Shown here: in pieces, positions 1 through 12,585 of the stretch
Layout: the number at the start of each line of letters is the position of its first letter
Numbering within the stretch: the first letter of the stretch is position 1
Assembly: GCF_041956535.1 (NCBI RefSeq)
Contig: NW_027192214.1
Span: 221,687 to 285,686, forward strand
Length of the DNA stretch: 64,000 nt
DNA from: Calcarisporiella thermophila CBS 279.70
Taxonomy: Eukaryota > Calcarisporiellomycota
Direction: 5' to 3'
The notes under the pieces: model-generated
The model's database searches: none
What the model saw: only the letters and a program-made list of their open reading frames with translations
Told to the model about the DNA's origin: nothing
Position numbers and translations under genes: made by a program

Positions 1-3000
1 AGCCGATCCAACACGTTACAGGTTTCCAAGAACACCTGGGGCTTTGAAAACAGCGCTCCGGCGAATCGTTGGCTCAATAGCGTTTTTAGTGCATCAAGTC
101 CGGTGATAATCAAATTGGGATCGGCGGGGGATGTTTCGGCCGTCGTGGTCGTACCCTCCGACCCTACACTCAGGGTCTCTATACAGAGTCCAAACAAAAT
201 GACTATGGTGTTTTGCCCTTCTTTTGAGGCCGTTCCTTCGTCGAGCTGGAGCAACGCAGATATGGAGGGGTCATTTACTTCGAGTAAACGTGTCACAGCG
301 CTAAGCATGTTTGCCCACGAGGTACGGTAAAAAGGGAGCACCACCTTTTGAGACATTCTAGAGTATATCGAGTCAAATGCGTCATTCGAATTTGCATTGG
401 TTCGAGTCTCCACGATTCCCTCGAGACCAGGGATTTCCCCCATTTCAAGCCGCACAAGTACGCAACGCTTCAATTCCAAAACCCAGAGCGAACATAGGGT
501 GGAGAGGTGGGGAGCAACCACGTCCACCAAGTAAGTTTGCTTGCTACTTGCGACGTAGAGTTCGGCCCATGCCCTGAGCATCGCAAGTCTCGTCATGACA
601 GATGCGTGCAAGCTGAGCTGATCCTGTGAACGGGCGCCACCATCTGCAGATACATTTCTTATTAAATGGATACGAAAACAGTAGCTGTTGCCAACACTTT
701 ACCTCGGCACTTCTCAAGGGCCGTCACCAACAGTTTGAGCACCCGCCCTAGCCGATCCAACTCTTGCACAATTCCACTGGCCACGTAAACGGCGCATACT
801 TCCACTGCGGCCGCAAGCACATCCGGGGGCGATTCGGGCTCAAATGCTGGTGTCAGCGCGGCCGCGATTTGTGCTTGATATTGTTCGAGCAATAAGGCGC
901 CCTCCAAATCCGGATCCTCGGCGGGGGAAAACACTTCAATTAGATCGCGCAAAAGACTGATTCCCTCAAGACGCATCTCCCGTTGAGAGCTGGTTGCGGC
1001 GGCAAAAGCCATCTTAATTAGGTCACTGATGTGGAGGACAAGACTCTCGGCGTTAGACTCTGCCCTTGCCGATTCGAGATCAATATGCCGTTTATCACCA
1101 CTGGATGCGATGATACGCACGACTTGATGAACACACTGCAGGGCAAATAGCTGGGTTCGCCAGCGCGGTGAGATCTTGACTATTTGCTCGCCGGTACCAC
1201 TTTTAGCAGGAGTCCCGGCAGAAGCACCAACTTGCCGTATTCCACTCGCCTCATCATCATCCTCATCATTCATCTGGTTTCCGTCATCCTTCTCGATGCC
1301 ATTTTCGTCCCGTCCTTGCTCTTCGCGCACAGCCCCAGAGGGTGCAACCGAGGCCGTTCGATCGTCTGCCCCGTGAGACATCATACTCTTGCACAGCCCA
1401 ATCCAAACAGATGGAGTCGTCAACGCTGTCTGTTTCAACCATCCGCGGATCACGTTCTTCACATCGTCTAAATAGGGATCCGTATCCAACATCGTGAAGA
1501 GCTGGGCGTCCAAGCCGGGGCGTGCGACCGCAAACACCGCGTGCACATCCCGTTGGACCAGCTGATACAGACATGTTACAGCGGCAGCTCGAAGGGGCCG
1601 GTGAGGGCTCGAGAGCCGTTTCTGGAGATAGCGGACAATGTACTGCATGTCCAAGTGACGAGGAATAAACATGATTAGATGCTGGATACAGTATACACCC
1701 TCGACCTGCACGCGAGTGTCCGGGTCATGTAGCAGCTCCTCCACCAGAGTAAGACACAATTCGCGCAACCGGGATGACATTTGGAGCTCTGGCCCTGCGG
1801 TGTTGATCAACGCGTAGAGAATCCGTCCAAGCTCCTGGTACACGGAAAAGCCGACATTCAGGCCAGCATTGCTTGTGCTCACCGTCGCCCCACACTCATG
1901 GGTTTCCTTCATGAACAGTTTAGCCACCAGGCCGAGCGTCGAATTAACGAAACTTGAAAACATAAGCCCTGCAGCCTCGATCAAGGTGGCAAGCCCATCC
2001 AGCGCCCAGATGTGCACAACCGGGTGTGGATCACTGCTCAGAGATAGCAGTATACTAACAATTGTCTTCAGGTGAGCGCTTGCTGCCATGCTTCCCACGT
2101 GGTTGTAAATACTTCCAAGGGAGAGAGCGCTACCCGCACGTGCGTCTGGCTCGCGGTTGTTTACCACCTGATCAACTAAGATCTGAATTTCGTTTGTGAC
2201 GAGGCGGTAGCTGGCTACACTCGTCAACATCCCCATGGCCTCACTTGCTACGTTGCGGACGTATGGGTCCGGGCTCACAATGGCCTCCTGGATTATGCTC
2301 TGCATCAATGACTGTACACGGGCTGATTCGACTGCCGGCTGGACCTCTCCGCGTCTTGCTCCAACACGGACCCGCTTCATAGCACCCAACAACGCTAATG
2401 ATACGTTTACTTGCACGGCAACCTTTCGCCCTGGTGCGCGATCCAGCTTGGGACTCTTCCACATCGTAAGGAGATGTTCAAGCATGCTCTCCTGTGACTG
2501 CGATGGCTGGATGGGGAGTAGCATCGCAAATATCTCGATTGCAACATCAATCAACGCGGTAGCCGGAGGTGGGGACTGCATACTATCCAGACGAAGTGGT
2601 GTGGCCTCGCTAAACGGGGTCGTACACACCGGGAGGAAGTCGTATTCTAAGGCCTCCAGGATGGGCTGCTCAAATTGAGTTTCCACTCTCCGGAGCGCAT
2701 CTTGACACATCCAGTCCTTTGCACGTACATTCTCATCCCCGCCCCGAGCCATCTCCCGCCCTCCTACATCGATGTGAAAGCCACGAACCTTACTCGACAC
2801 TCCGTAGCCATATCCATCGCTTGCAATCCAAATAGGGGTATATGTGCCGGGAACCGCTTGGGTGAGAGAATGAGAGAAGGCCGAGCCAGGGGGTCGCTCT
2901 GGCTCCGCAAACATCATCATGGAACTCCGAAGCAAACCCGCATGAAGCGATTCGAATGCGTGTGCCGGACGCAACAACAATAAACAGCGAAACACCCGTG

Positions 3001-5430
3001 CTCGTATGATATACTCTAGCTCTGGCAACGTGAGGGTAAACATCTGTGGAGTCGGAGGAGTGGCCACTGCAGTGGTCGCAAAAGATGTGGGCAAAACCGC
3101 TAGCAAACCCAACACGTTGTTCAGTAGCGCAACAATCCGCTTGGCAGTATCGCGGGTAACCAGGTCACTGCAGTGCTCCAACAGACTTAAGATGGCCCCA
3201 ACTGTACACGAGCGCTGGTGCACTATATGTATCCACTCTTGCTCTGTGCGAGTTTGGACTGCTTCTTTCGAGGGCGGTTTCGGAAGCGCAGCCTTCCAAT
3301 ACAGAAGTAACTGAGGGAGATGGATGCGCGCAAAATTTGGGCCAAGTGAAAGCAAAGCAGTCATTAGCGTCCAAGCCACCTGTGATTGTACCGAATTGAT
3401 GTGGGAATCTGCCGTAGTCGTCTTCAACAGCGTCGAAGCAAACCCAAACACCCGCCCGCCTAAATCAAATGACACCTCGAGAGGGCGGAATGGAATCACG
3501 CACACCAATGAGGCAAGGCTGTGTGCGTATCCAATGCATCGTCTGAAAAGCTCAGGGGTGGCTGCTGGATTGGTCAGATTCCCAATGTCCTTTTGTAGCA
3601 TGGCCAAAAGCCGCGATATCAGGGTCGACAGCTGAGTAGGTATGGCTAAACACAAATTGCGAAAGCTCATTGCCGCGGCCACTTGAACCGAGTAATTTGG
3701 ATGTGAGGCAACGGTAAGAAGTGGCTCGACGATCACGTCTGATAGTGTGGAAGCAGCCTCCCCAAGCTCGAAGAGGAGGGCCGCAATCTCATTAAGTGCG
3801 GCAACAAGGGCCCATTTTGTTGGGGCTGTTTCGGTAGGCATCAAGGCCGGCCACCGTTTAACGCAGTTCATGACTAGAACTCTTACTGCAGCAATCTGAC
3901 CCTGCTCGCTCAACAGCCTGCCCAGGACCTCGCGCAGCAAGAAAGCCCCATGTGCACGCGCCGACAGGGCCTCATATCGTGTTTGGGTGTTACGCGGATG
4001 CGATACGATCTCCTGCATGATATGGGCAACCAGGGTCGCATAATTGGTTTCTACTACATGTGTGCCTAGTCTCATAAAGAGCAGCGCATACGCCTCTATA
4101 ACTGCAGTACGAATTTCACGCACACTTGCCTTGTTGTTGTAGTGCGATGATAAGTGTCCCAGCATTTCTTGAACAGAGAGCTTGACGGTGCGGCCATTTG
4201 AAGCTTTCTCGTCCGGGGGTTGGGGTGGCGAATCTGCGCCGCGTTTACTGTCAATTGGCGACTCGGTGGCTATCAAAAGTGCTGCAATGGTGCTGGCTAC
4301 CGTCCGACGTACATCGAAATTGGAATTTTCACATGCTCGACACAATAAGGAGAGGAGTTCTTCAAGCTCTTTTGTAGTTACAGACTGAGAGGTGAAATTG
4401 ATCAGCGTTTGAAGACACTAAAAGTGAAAAAAAAAATGGTGAGTAGGAATAACCGAATGTAATGTGAAGTCAACCGGGGCTATTTACCTCCGCTGAGGCC
4501 ACGCGGATGATGAGTGCTTTATCGGTTAAATTGGCTTTTATCACTTTTATAACATCCTTCAAGATAGCATCATTAGCGGCCTTCCCGGCTCCTCGAAGGA
4601 CCATTGCGAGCGAGTTGAAAGTCTCGACTCGAAAGATAAGGGGCTAGGGATTGAAAAGAAAGTTCGATATATGAGGACTTTTAGACAGGAAAAAAAAAAA
4701 GCAGATAAACTCACAACCGAAGCAGTCCTCAAAATACGCAAAAAAGTTGCAGCCGATTCGCCAAACAAAGAAAGGAACTAAGATGAGAAGAGCCCTCCAC
4801 AGTTACAAAAAACAGATAAAATGCCGATTTAGAAGAAGTATACGATTTACTTTTGAACCATGATCTTCTGTCAGTACCCCAATGCAGTGTACCGCCGCCC
4901 TATATAGTAAACACGTCAGAAAGTGTCCCGTGTATGAGAGCTGGTTTCCAATACCTACAATTTAATTTCCTTATCGCCTATCCCTTTTCCTGCGTTTACG
5001 ATACCTTGAAACGCCGTGATGGTGTCAAACAATGACCTGCTATCGCCTCGGGTATAAAGAAGTGAATAACATCGTGCGATAATGCGCCGAATCGGCCTCT
5101 GCGGCTTTGCTGTGGAGAGAGAAATTAGGCGGATAAATTGTTTTTCAAGGGTCCCTTGGTTGTTCTTAAGAACATCCTAAGAAATGTCCAGAATGAAAGG
5201 TAAGTTAGATGATACGATTTTGAGATGCTTCCATCAAGAGAATGAGCTACTTGTGCAATGTTCCGTAGCTCACGCTCCAGGTTCGAGAGCCATTGTAAAA
5301 GGAAAAGCTCTTGCTTTTCCTGCGTGTCGATCGCATTGAATTTCTGGTCATCAAAGACAAACGCCTCTGGAATGGATCCACTGGATGTCTGCTCTAGCGA
5401 AGTAGAGACGCGATTGCTTGCTGCTGGCAT
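1..5430 (-). CDS. HEATR5: HEATR5/Laa1-like HEAT-repeat protein (3' end outside window)
   Basis: Large HEAT-repeat protein of the HEATR5/Laa1 family. Members act with the AP-1 clathrin adaptor at the trans-Golgi network and endosomes. Seven exons are visible on the minus strand: 5251-5430, 5005-5176, 4851-4954, 4715-4777, 4488-4643, 703-4417 and 1-643, all with GT-AG introns of 50-74 bases. Frames match at every junction and give 1677 codons before the window edge; the family is about 2000 residues, so the C-terminal part is missing. Segments that match the family include the N-terminal FLLQWLSNLERELRN stretch, the VSHPRNTQTRYEALSAR region and the paired-helix repeats around HPVVHIWALDGLATLIEAAG. 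The start is the ATG at 5430, the first in frame. It is divergent from the isomerase gene. The family call is confident; a role at the Golgi is inferred from homologs only. Confidence 0.85.
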
Positions 5431-5650
5431 AGCTCGCTTTTACTTCCTATGACATCAGAGAAAACCCCACTAATTAGAATGCTTCGTGTTCTCTCACTGT
5501 GAGCTGGAGTAGTTACCTCCTTTTCGGGGGCGCAGCATAGTCAAGGAAATTAAACCGCGTTTTTCCTGATTCTTTAATTTTTTTATTTTTGCCTCCCCCG
5601 TCTTTTCTAGCCTTCTACACGCCATTTCAGGACAAACGTGCTCTTTAATA
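5431..5650. promoter_or_regulatory. Shared upstream region of HEATR5 and PMI1
   Basis: A 220-base gap between two divergent start codons (5430 minus, 5651 plus). It must hold both core promoters unless they lie inside genes. A pyrimidine/T-rich tract at about 5565-5620 precedes the isomerase ATG. I see no clear TATA box. That it works as a promoter is inferred from position. Confidence 0.4.
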
Positions 5651-7070
5651 ATGTCGCTTCCCTCGAGTCCTATCTTTCGCTTATCCTGCCCCGTGCAAAA
5701 CTATGACTGGGGAAAATTGGGTACCGAGAGCAAGGTTGCTCAGCTAGCCTCGTCGGACCCGGAATTTAAGATCGATGAGGCAAAGCCTTACGCTGAGGTA
5801 AGCTGTTGTTGGCTCTTGTGCTTCCTAGATAAGATGGCATTGACTTGTGTTTGGTCTTCAGCTCTGGATGGGAACGCATCCCAATGGTCCCGCCCATCTC
5901 TATGGCAATGGCTCCGTTACCCTCAAAGACATTCTTGCCTCCACGCCAGAGCTAATGACCGAGTCTATCCTCAAATCATATAATGGTGATCTCCCCTTCC
6001 TCTTCAAGATCCTCTCGGTACGCAAGGCGCTCTCTATTCAGGCGCACCCGGATAAAAACCTCGGCGCTCAATTATTTCAACAATTTCCGCAAGTTTACAA
6101 AGACCCTAACCATAAACCCGAGCAGGCCATTGCACTAACCCCATTCGAAGCCCTTTGCGGGTTTAGGCCACTCGAAGAAATCGTGGCTCACTTGGACGAG
6201 TTTGAGGAATTCAGAGAGTTAGTGGGCGAGAGTGTGGTGGAAGAATTTCGCGTGGCTGTGAAAAAAAATGCCGGGTCGACCTCGGACGAGGCGGTGAGAG
6301 AAAACAAGAAGGTATTGAAACACTTGTTCACCGCGCTGATGACGAGTGAAGCTCCGCGGGTAAAAACACAGCTGGAGAAACTGGTGGCACGGCTTGATCC
6401 GAATGCACCAGCGGGAAGTATGCACGAGTTGTTAGCACGACTGCATGGACAATTTCCCGGTGATGTGGGCGTGTTTTGTGCACTTCTTATGAACTACATC
6501 TGCCTACAACCCGGACAGTCCATCTATTTGGGGGCCAATGAGCCCCACGCGTATTTATCTGGAGGTAACTATAGCCTACTGCTCCTCCATCCATTGCCCC
6601 TCTCTTTCCCCTTTGATCTCTAACTTAACCCGTTTACCCGCATAGACTGCGTTGAGTGCATGGCTGCCTCCGACAATGTGGTTCGTGCTGGACTCACCCC
6701 CAAATTTAAGGACGTCCAGGTTCTCGTTGGCATGCTTACCTACCACTATGGGTCTGCCGAATCACAGATCATGCCCGGGCGACACTTCCCGGGTACAAAA
6801 CACACCATCTTGTACGATCCACCCATCGAAGAGTTTTCGATCCTAGTCACCCCTCTGCAAGAGGACCAGGGGGTGGAGCATTTCGAGGCGATTCATGGCC
6901 CAAGCATCCTGGTGTGTACGGAAGGGGCTGCACTTCTGGAGGGCGCGGGCCAATCAATTGCGATTGAGACAGGCCAAGTCTACTTCGTGGGCGCTGGTGT
7001 CCCAATCAGCGTGACGGCACGGTCAGGAGGAGCCATCTTATTCCGGGCCTTCGCGACTGCCAATGAATAA
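5651..7070 (+). CDS. PMI1: Mannose-6-phosphate isomerase, type I
   Basis: Interconverts fructose-6-phosphate and mannose-6-phosphate, the entry to GDP-mannose for protein glycosylation and cell-wall mannan; cytosolic, zinc-dependent. Three exons (5651-5797, 5862-6564, 6646-7070) give 424 residues, the usual length. The N-terminal [11 protein letters not shown] block and [11 protein letters not shown] are family hallmarks. Zinc ligands are visible: Gln109 and His111 in SIQAHPDKN, Glu136 in NHKPEQA, and His278 in [11 protein letters not shown]. The signature [20 protein letters not shown] is rebuilt across the second intron. The start ATG at 5651 is the only sensible one. It converges on the M3 oligopeptidase gene. 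Confidence 0.96.
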
Positions 7071-7528
7071 GCGGTCGCCCGTGCTTTGCTCAAGCTTTCT
7101 TCTGTAGTATACCTTAATTCCCTCTCCCCTCCCCCCTCTTTTTTTTTTACTTTTTTTTTACTTAAGAGGGAGAGCCGAGCTTGCGAGGAGGTGTTTGACA
7201 GCCTGCTGAGAAGATTTCTACCCTCACGTACTTGTATACTTTCATTTCTTTGGTTTTTGTTTAAGAAAAAGAAAAAGAATCGCATAGAAAAGCCATTTTC
7301 CTGATATTCCTAGACGAGCAGAGTGATGTAGGGAATATTATCATATGTATTCAATAAAAAAGGAAATTCCGAGTTGATAGAAAGAAGAAAGTAAATGGAA
7401 GAAAAAAAGATAGGGATAAGGGTATGCAAATCGGATGGGCATTAGTATCATATGTACAGAAAAAAAAAAAGAAATAAATAAATGAATAAATAAATTCAAA
7501 AAAAAAAATAGGCGTGTGATTAGTGGCA
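7071..7528. other. Convergent intergenic region with A/T homopolymers
   Basis: Between the stops of PMI1 (plus) and the M3 oligopeptidase (minus). It holds T-runs near 7139-7160 and A-runs near 7262-7277, 7459-7471 and 7498-7508, as expected of 3' untranslated and polyadenylation sequence for both genes. No coding signal is seen. Confidence 0.5.
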
Positions 7529-10207
7529 TTATATCAATCCAGATTGTTTTAGCAAGGCTTTCACATCAGCCTCTTCCTTTCCCCGAAACCGTTTCCATAC
7601 TTCTTTTGAGGGGGTGGCGCCCCCCAGCGCCAGAATCGTGTCACGGTATCGCCTGCCCATCTCTCGCTGGCGATCGAGGGAAAGTCCCTCTAGCATAGCA
7701 TAGGCATCGGCGGAGTACACTTCGGACCACTTGTAACTAGTGTAGGATGAGGAGGTGTGAATATGCGGGATACTAGATACATTCTCGTGCCTCTGGAAAG
7801 ACAAGACTCACCTGTAGTACCCGGCTGCATAGTCTCCCGAAAAGATGTGGGTGAATCGGCAAAGGAATCGGTCGTCTGGCTCGCGCGGGTAGAGCCCCAC
7901 TTTCTCCCAGAGCCCCAAGTCTACCTCGAATGCCGTCCTCTCCTCCTCTTTCCGTGGCGGCTTAAATTCGCTATGTAAGAAAAGATCCACTTGTGCATGG
8001 TGCAGTTGCCGCATCATCCCTATTCCTGCCAAGAATCGCCGCCGCTCCTGCAGCCCGTGCACCATCTCGGGTGGCATTGCGTTTCCCGTCTCGTGGTGCA
8101 CGGCAAAGCGGGCGAGCCACTGCGGGTCGTAGCAAAAATTCTCCATGAACTGCGACGCCACCTCCACAAAGTCCCAATCGACCATCTTGATGCCGGACGC
8201 CTGTGGGTGGTCGACGCGCGTGAGGATGTGCTGGAGGCAATGGCCGAACTCGTGGAACAGAGCCTCGACGTCACTGAATTTCATGAGGGTCGGGTGGGCA
8301 TGACTGGCAGGCGGCGTCTGGTTGCTCACCAGATGGGCAATCGGGAGGCGAATCGCCCCCCCATTCTCCTGCTCCTCGGCTCGCTGCTCCTTTTTGAGGC
8401 GCCCTGGTCCCTTCGGCTTCAGCCGCCGCCGCGTGGTGCGCATATCCATCCAGGCCCCGCTCTTTTTTTCCTCAGGGCGCGAGTACAAGTCGGCAAAGAA
8501 GTACGCAAGGGTCTCGTTGCTCTCAGCGTCGCTCACACAATAGACCGTCACGTCGGGATGCCATACGGACACGACCTCCCCCTGCTCCAAGGTGCCCGGG
8601 AGGACCTCCCTCACCTTTACCCCAAACAGCTCTTCCGCCAGCTCAAACATCCCGGCGAGTACGCGAGGAAAGCTTAAATACTTCTGAAGGTCTTCATCGC
8701 TGAGTCGGAAGCAATGCCGGCGGTATGCCTCGGAGACATACTTGATGTCCCACGGCTGGAGCGGAAGCGAGATGCTAAGCTGCGATTCCGCAAACTGAGA
8801 GAGCAGCTCAAGCTCGCGCTGTGCGTGGTCTTTGGCCGCGGTGGTCAGATCATCGATAAGTTTTTGAGCATTTTGGGGGCGCTCGGCCATTTTATTCGAC
8901 ATGGAAAATTCGGCGTAATTTCGAAATCCAAGGAGCTCTGCTTGTTCTAAAACGAGGCGACAAAGATGGGGAGGGGGGGGGAGGGGAAGAAGCGCGGTAG
9001 AAAAGAAGAATAAGCTATCCTCCAAAGAAGCCCGAGGAGAAGTAGAACCCACCTTGGCGCAGCTGCAGTATTTCATTAATGATGGGGATGTTGTTGAATT
9101 TGCCTTCGGATGCAATAGTAACGGATGCGCGGTGTATCTAAGCAAGAAAGAAAAGCGTGTGAGTTGCTTAGGTGGGGCGCTTTGAGAGGGGCAGCACCGA
9201 CCTTTTCCCGCAATGCGCGGTTCTCACAAAACATCATGAACGGCGAATGCACGGGATAGTCTAGAGAAATCGCCCAGGGTCCTTTCTCGGAGTCGCCCTC
9301 TCCGTACCCGAGCTTTTGAGCGTTTCTCAGCATCGTTTCCATCAAGCCGTCGGAGCACCCGCTCAGCTCTTCCTTATTCCACACCAACTCGACAAAGGCG
9401 TGCATTGCATCCTGCACGTTGTTCGAGAACCGGGTGCCGAGATCCGCGAGCCGCTTGATGATGGCGTTGAAGCGGAGCTTTTCGGGGGAGTTTTCCGGCA
9501 GACCGACGCCGCTGCGTTCCATCTCCGTCAATGTCCGGGTGACGATATGCCGTTGCTCGGGAGAGAGGGAATGCCATTGCTCGGTATTGGATTGAAGCAG
9601 TTTGAGGGCGTGGTACCGGGGGACGGACTGGTACATCCGAAGCCAGAGGAGCACGAACTTTGGCTATCCAGGGCCGACAGGGTGAGGGGCTGCGTCAACA
9701 AGCAGGCCGGAGAACGGGGAGAGGGGGACTTACCTGGATGAGCTCCATTGCCTTGCGTATCTCGTCTGAGTCCTTGACCATGTTCAGGTGGGCGATGATA
9801 CGGTACACCCGCTCCAGCATATCGTCGATATCCTCGGCTATATAAGCAAATCCAGGATGAGTTATTAGTCCAGCGATAGGCCTCTCCGCAGAGATGACAA
9901 GCACAACAGGCGGTCGATATCTACTTAGCTCCAGCGTTCCCTCCCATCGCGGCCGGTACTTTTCATCGCATTCATCAAGCACCTTTGCGCACAGTGTCGC
10001 CAGTTTTTCGAAGGATTCCGCGAATCGAGCCGGCTGCAGACGCGAGAAATCAGGGAAGAGGGCCCACCCGAGCAGGGGATCGGCCTGGTCATCTTGCGAG
10101 AGGAGGGCGGCCTGCTCGGGCTTGGGGGAGAAGGCGGGCGGATGCGGCTCGCATTGGCCGGTGTCTATCTGACTGGATTGCCGTGGAAGGATAGTGAGAA
10201 CGGACAT
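7529..10207 (-). CDS. M3A metallopeptidase, oligopeptidase A-like
   Basis: Zinc oligopeptidase of family M3, which degrades short peptides. Six exons (9925-10207, 9734-9837, 9202-9663, 9053-9137, 7812-8946, 7529-7736) sum to 758 residues. The zinc motif HEFGH is at about residues 543-547 (ALFHEFGHCLQHIL). The flanks KMVDWDFVEVASQFMENF, GLYPREPDDRFLCRFTHIF and GYYSYKWSEVYSADA, the last rebuilt across an intron, resemble bacterial OpdA/PrlC and plant organellar oligopeptidase more than fungal thimet oligopeptidase (Prd1) or Oct1. The N-terminal block ADPLLGWALFPDFSRLQP fits that subfamily too. A charged insert of roughly 28 residues (about 482-510, RTTRRRLKPKG...) sits before the catalytic region. 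Longer frames upstream lack an ATG, so the start is 10207. A presequence is uncertain, so cytosol or mitochondrion is open. Confidence 0.88.
8946..9053 (-). repeat. G-tract inside an intron of the M3 oligopeptidase
   Basis: The intron between exons 4 and 5 of the protease holds a broken G-run on the plus strand (about 8968-8990), read as a C-tract in the transcript. Similar C/G homopolymers lie near 10201-10213, 10361-10381, 13224-13234 and 49005-49013. Confidence 0.6.
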
Positions 10208-11004
10208 GGGGGGGGAGTGGAATGGCACGAGCCGACTTTTGGAATGTTTGCAATATTCTTTCAGTTTCTTCACTTTCTTGCAGAGTTCGCAGGGGAACCA
10301 CACAGTAAGTCTTTATTAAATCCTTTGCTAATGCGGATGCAGCCAAGCCGGGAGAGGGGCGGGGGGGGAGGGGGAGGAGGGCCGGAGAGCACGCGCTGAA
10401 GTTGGCACTGAGCAATGGAGGAGGATGAGAAAAAATAAAATTAAAATAGAATTATTAATGAAACATGATCTCAGGCTCCAATAGGCGGCGGACATAAGCT
10501 ACGGCCAGGAGATCGAGCAGGCTGCATCGCTCTCACCAGATTACGCGGCAAGTGACTCTGTGGCCCCCTGCCCTGTGCCATCGAGCCCGGTGATTTGGCC
10601 CGCCCGCCCCCAACCCGCGCGGCAGTCGGCCGGGGGGAGAGGCCGCTGAGGTTCCGCAAGCGCAACGACTTTTTCATGAAACCTAACCGTAACCCTCGCC
10701 ATGTGCCGCGAGAGCGCTCGATCTCCACTCGAGCTCACATGGTTTGCTTCCTTGTGCCTGCAGAATAGCGCGACTACTCAAAGCGGGCCTGGGCATTCGA
10801 GCCTGCCCTCACGGCGCAATACGATTCCACAAGCACCGGAGTCGAGTGATCGCAAACCTTATTTCCCCACAGCCCGGCCGAGGGGGTGGCGGGCGGGGAG
10901 GGCTCTGTTTTCTGCCCAGCCTGCAGCCGGCGTCCCGCAGCGGCCGCCCGGCGCGTCATGGGATGACTCTACGCCCATGCTGCGTCGCCCCCACGCCATT
11001 GCTC

Positions 11005-11047
11005 GAGCCTGAGCCTGAGCCTCTCCTCCTCCTCCTCCTCCTCCTCC
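11005..11047. repeat. Simple repeats: (GAGCCT)3 then (CTC)n
   Basis: Three copies of GAGCCT at 11005-11022 run straight into about eight CTC triplets at 11023-11047. It is a low-complexity microsatellite in the gene-free region, with no coding context. Confidence 0.9.
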
Positions 11048-11944
11048 CCTGACATTCATGCGAGCCCTCCATGCCTGTACAAATCTGGCCGGTTTCACCA
11101 ATGGAAACTCTAATGTGCACGGCAATCCAACTCCGAACTGCAGTGTGAAGCGGAAAAACAAGCTCCTTGTTTCCCTGGCCGCCCTCGTCGAACGGCTCGA
11201 TTCGATCCCTCTGCAGGCGATGACCTCATCCTCCCTCATCGTCCTGCTCCCGGTGACAGCTTCCCGCCTCGAGTGGCCCTCCGATGTCTCCGGAAGCCCC
11301 TCACGTGCCCTCGCTCATGCCAATGACGTCTGCTCCATTCCAGCGCAATGCTCGCATCCGGCACACCTTCAACCTACCGCGCCAGCTCTGGCCTTGGGCG
11401 GTACGCGCCCTAGCTAAATGGCAGCGACGCCAGCTATTTTTTTTCCCATAGCATTACTAGTGGTCATGAGCACCCTCAGCTGCAACCTTGCCGCTTGCAT
11501 TGTTTATCCTCCTCCTATGCATAACGCGACTCACCACATTTGCACAGCATCGCCTGCAGCTGATCGCCCCCAGCTCCCCATCTTGTTAAGCTGGCTGGAG
11601 CGCTGAGAGTGAAGTCAGCCTGTTAGAATGCAGGTCAAAACGGGTCCCAATGGCTCTGAGAAGGGGGGCTACGTCATGGGCATCCCTCCGACGCCAATGA
11701 GGGCGCATGATGGCTGGCCATTATAGATCACCGCCACACTCTCCCCCTCCCAAAATTGTAGCAATGCCACCTGCCTATTTGCCAAACTACGACCTAATCG
11801 ACTGGAGAATCCCGCTTGGGAGATTGGGGGTGCAATGGCGAGGTCTGGGATATCAGAGGCAGTTCACGTGAGGACTCAGCACTCGCCATATGGCACTTGC
11901 TGAGGGTTGGCGCATATGCCTCACGTATCCCATGCATCTTAGCT

Positions 11945-11967
11945 CCAAGAAAAAAGCTTTTTCTTGG
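11945..11967. repeat. Perfect inverted repeat, 10-base stem
   Basis: CCAAGAAAAA and its exact reverse complement are separated by three bases centred on AGC, giving a near-palindromic 23-base hairpin. It sits alone in the gene-free region. It could be a terminator-like or protein-binding palindrome; function is not known. Confidence 0.7.
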
Positions 11968-12566
11968 GCTTTGCACTCCTTTCAGGAGTAATCCGAAGAG
12001 CGGGCTAGCTCGCTGCCCATGTATAGGAGCACAGTGGTGAGCGATGCCGTGCTAGAGAGATCCTATTATGTCTTAGGACCGTAAGCAACCCTTCATATGT
12101 CATAGAAATGAGTCATCTATTTGCATTGACAGCCGATATGAGGCAAGAGGGAAATAAACTGATTTGCAGGTGGGAGAATTAAGGGTTCAGCAACTCTGAG
12201 CATTTTCATCCAGAAAAAACAGAATTAGGTCACGTAGGCGAGACTGCGTCTCCATTATGCAGGATGGAAACGACATGGAATCTTAAGGAATTGGGCACTG
12301 CATCCAACCCTTTCCCATAATACAAGTCCTAGCATCCTCTACTATAGAACACTAGGTGCGCTCCTCCATCATTGTGCGTCACCCCCCTTTTGCAGGGACC
12401 TCTCGTCCAAAACGGTACATTTATTTTGCAAAGCGGCACCAGAAATTGAAACGGCCAAGCCTTAGGACCTCATTGAGCTGCAGCTGAAGAGCGTCGCCAC
12501 AACTGTGCTACTTTATTCCTTAAAATGCTGGCAGACATGGACATCGTATAGAGGTTGCTTACAAAG

Positions 12567-12585
12567 AGAGTTGCTGTGCAACTCT
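12567..12585. repeat. Inverted repeat, 8-base stem, 3-base loop
   Basis: AGAGTTGC, loop TGT, then GCAACTCT: a perfect short hairpin in the gene-free region. A stem this short can arise by chance in 3 kb. Confidence 0.5.

Noticed and set aside
399-411. GGTTCGAGTCTCC, like a tRNA internal B box
   Set aside because: It lies in the coding frame of HEATR5, and no A box or cloverleaf surrounds it.
7991-8677. 228-codon open frame on the plus strand
   Set aside because: It is antisense to the long exon of the M3 oligopeptidase, which has a clear HEFGH motif; this is a shadow of its GC-rich codons.
11058-11417. 119-codon open frame in the gene-free region
   Set aside because: No recognisable motif, no splice partners and low-complexity Pro/Ala/Ser content; it is expected by chance in GC-rich DNA.
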